This document shows, one piece after another, positions 62,346 to 64,000 of a stretch of DNA of 64,000 bases (the first letter of the stretch is position 1; the number at the start of each line of letters is the position of its first letter). Both the position numbers and the translations under genes were made by a program. The DNA is from Darksidea phi (taxonomy: Eukaryota; Ascomycota; Dothideomycetes; Pleosporales; Lentitheciaceae): the NCBI GenBank assembly GCA_030770425.1, contig JASJFT010000033.1:1-64000 (forward strand). The letters run 5' to 3'. The notes beneath the pieces are model-generated. The model worked only from the letters and a program-made list of their open reading frames with translations, searched no databases and was not told the origin of the DNA.

Positions 62346-64000
62346 ATTATTAGCTATAACTCTAAAGAAATAGCTATAGCCTATATAATAGAATTTATTA
62401 ATTACTATAATATTATTTATATTATATATTATTATAACTTCTACTTAAAACTAGTTAAAAGTCCCTTAAATTAACTAGAAGTTATACTAGCTATTAGTAC
62501 TTTTATAAAGAATATAGAAGAACTTTATATATTTAAAGATTTATATAATTATATTATAGTTATAGTATTAAACTCTATAACTAGTATTATACTTTTAGAA
62601 GATATTAATATTATTAAAGAAATTAAGAATACTTTAGAGAATAAAGAGAAGTTTATATAACTACTTTATATTAATAAGATATATTATAGCTATTATATAT
62701 AAAAGATCTCTAAGCTATTTCTAACTAGTCTTTAAGCTTATAATATAGAAGTTTAGATATTTTCTAAAACTTTTCTAAAATAATTCTTAAGTATTTATAC
62801 TAGATAAATACTTAATTCTAAGATTAAATTTAAAGACTAATACTAGATTAGTAACTTAAATAGTCTAGTACTCTTCTTATAGACTATTAGTAATACTATT
62901 ATCTCTAAAGACTTATTTAAGATTACTTTTAAAGTAAAACTATATTTAGTACTTAAAGATCTAATATCTAAGATATATTAATAAATATCTAATAAGATTA
63001 TTTTAATATATTTTAGATCTCTTTTATAAGGTAAAAATAACGTCTTTACTTTTAATAAGGCTTTTAGTAATCTTTAGACTATTATTAGAGTAATAAACTT
63101 TAAAGATCTTTATAAGATACTTTATAAGAATATAAGTAATATTTTAATTCTATATAATTTTCTAATTTATCTATAGAACTATAACTATATTTTATAGTTA
63201 AAAGTATAATTTACTAAGTTATTAAGAGAGTAGTAGGACTAGTATTATAATCTTTTAAGTATATACGAAGCTAATAGTACTAATAAAGAGTAATATTAAT
63301 ATAATCTCTTTACTTCTAAGAAATTTCTATAACTAATAGATTATACTTTATAAGACTAACTTATATTCTTTATAACTAGTTATTTTTATTTAAAGTTAGA
63401 AGCTACTATATAAATTATAGACCTATACTCTATTTAACTAATTAAAATAACTAATATCTATATTTAAAAGACTATTACTATAGATAAGAAAGCTAGTATT
63501 AAAATCCTCGTATTCTTAATTAATATTTAATAAGATTAATAAGAGCTTATAGCTTTATTTACTTACTTCTTAACTATTAGTCGAGATATAATATAGCTAG
63601 TATTAAATACTACTAGTAATATTTAACTAATATTTAGTCCGACTATAATAAATATTCTAGTATTTTATACTATACTACTATATAGTATATAGTTAGTTAA
63701 TACTAACTATCTTTATAATAAGATTACTAAGCTTAGATATAACTATAGTCTAATCTTCTATAATATTATATTATTAGAGTATAAACTAGAATTATTTAAA
63801 GGTATAATTATCGGTCCTATAAATAATAAAACTAGTACTTCTCTCTTATTTTATCTAAGTATACTAGATACTATTCTATAAGATTTATTATATAACTTTA
63901 GCTCTTTTAATAATAGTTAATTATAATTCTTATATACCCTCTTTAGTATTTATAAAATAACTCTAGTTCTAAGCCTATATAGTATAATAATAATATCTAA
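62346..64000 (+). pseudogene. RIP-degraded coding-like region beyond the unit, unknown product
   Basis: Extremely AT-rich sequence with almost no CpG, CpA or TpG. One plus-strand frame runs from about 62515 to the window end with only TAA/TAG stops. It has readable patches such as LLEDINIIKEIKNTLENKEK and, near the end, FKGIIIGPINNKTSTSL. I do not recognise the family. It is not part of the 16.75-kb unit and continues past the window. Confidence 0.4.

Noticed and set aside
1..64000. tRNA, rRNA genes or CRISPR arrays
   Set aside because: No cloverleaf-like or rRNA-like sequence and no regularly spaced identical repeats with unique spacers were seen; the tandem arrays are contiguous or imperfect.

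Overview
The window starts at a chromosome end: eleven CCCTAA-type telomere units are followed by about 64 kb of subtelomeric DNA. The CCCTAA/TTAGGG repeat, the near-total loss of CpA/TpG dinucleotides (the signature of repeat-induced point mutation, RIP) and Ty3/Gypsy chromoviruses together point to a filamentous ascomycete (Pezizomycotina). I see no intact cellular gene. Everything is repeat DNA, and nearly all protein-coding traces are broken by TAA/TAG codons that RIP can make from CAA, CAG, CGG or TGG.

Layout. (1) 1-66 telomere; 67-about 180 a short RIP-free cap; 240-4264 RIP-mutated subtelomeric DNA with several small tandem arrays. (2) A 16.75-kb unit repeated head to tail: unit A 4265-21017; unit B 21018-59913, split by three retroelement insertions; unit C 59914-62345, a copy of only the right-hand 2.4 kb. 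The unit carries several degraded protein-coding regions, among them a captured fragment of a Rix7/NVL-like AAA ATPase gene. It also carries a recurring family of about 60-bp palindromes between the coding stretches, an in-frame 42-bp minisatellite (3 copies in A, 4 in B) and a triplicated 184-bp block at its right end. The arrangement recalls subtelomeric Y'-type elements. (3) 62346-64000 is a different RIP-mutated coding-like sequence.

Retroelements in unit B. All belong to one chromovirus family with 435-bp LTRs (TGTTA...TAACA) and a 6486-bp interior. A complete element on + (30306-37659) has TSD atata; a solo LTR on - (38417-38851) has TSD tatat; a tandem LTR-interior-LTR-interior-LTR array on - (45614-59890) has one TSD pair, cttat. 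Each interior holds gag with a CCHC knuckle and a long C-terminal extension, then pol in the -1 frame (protease, reverse transcriptase with YLDD, RNase H, D,D35E integrase, chromodomain). At the 3' end an antisense frame of 186 codons keeps the same start and TGA stop positions in all three copies and looks like a basic coiled-coil protein.

Relative age read from RIP load: the 16.75-kb units are oldest and close to saturated, the full elements are intermediate, and the solo LTR is least mutated. Coordinates of repeat edges and frames were read by eye.
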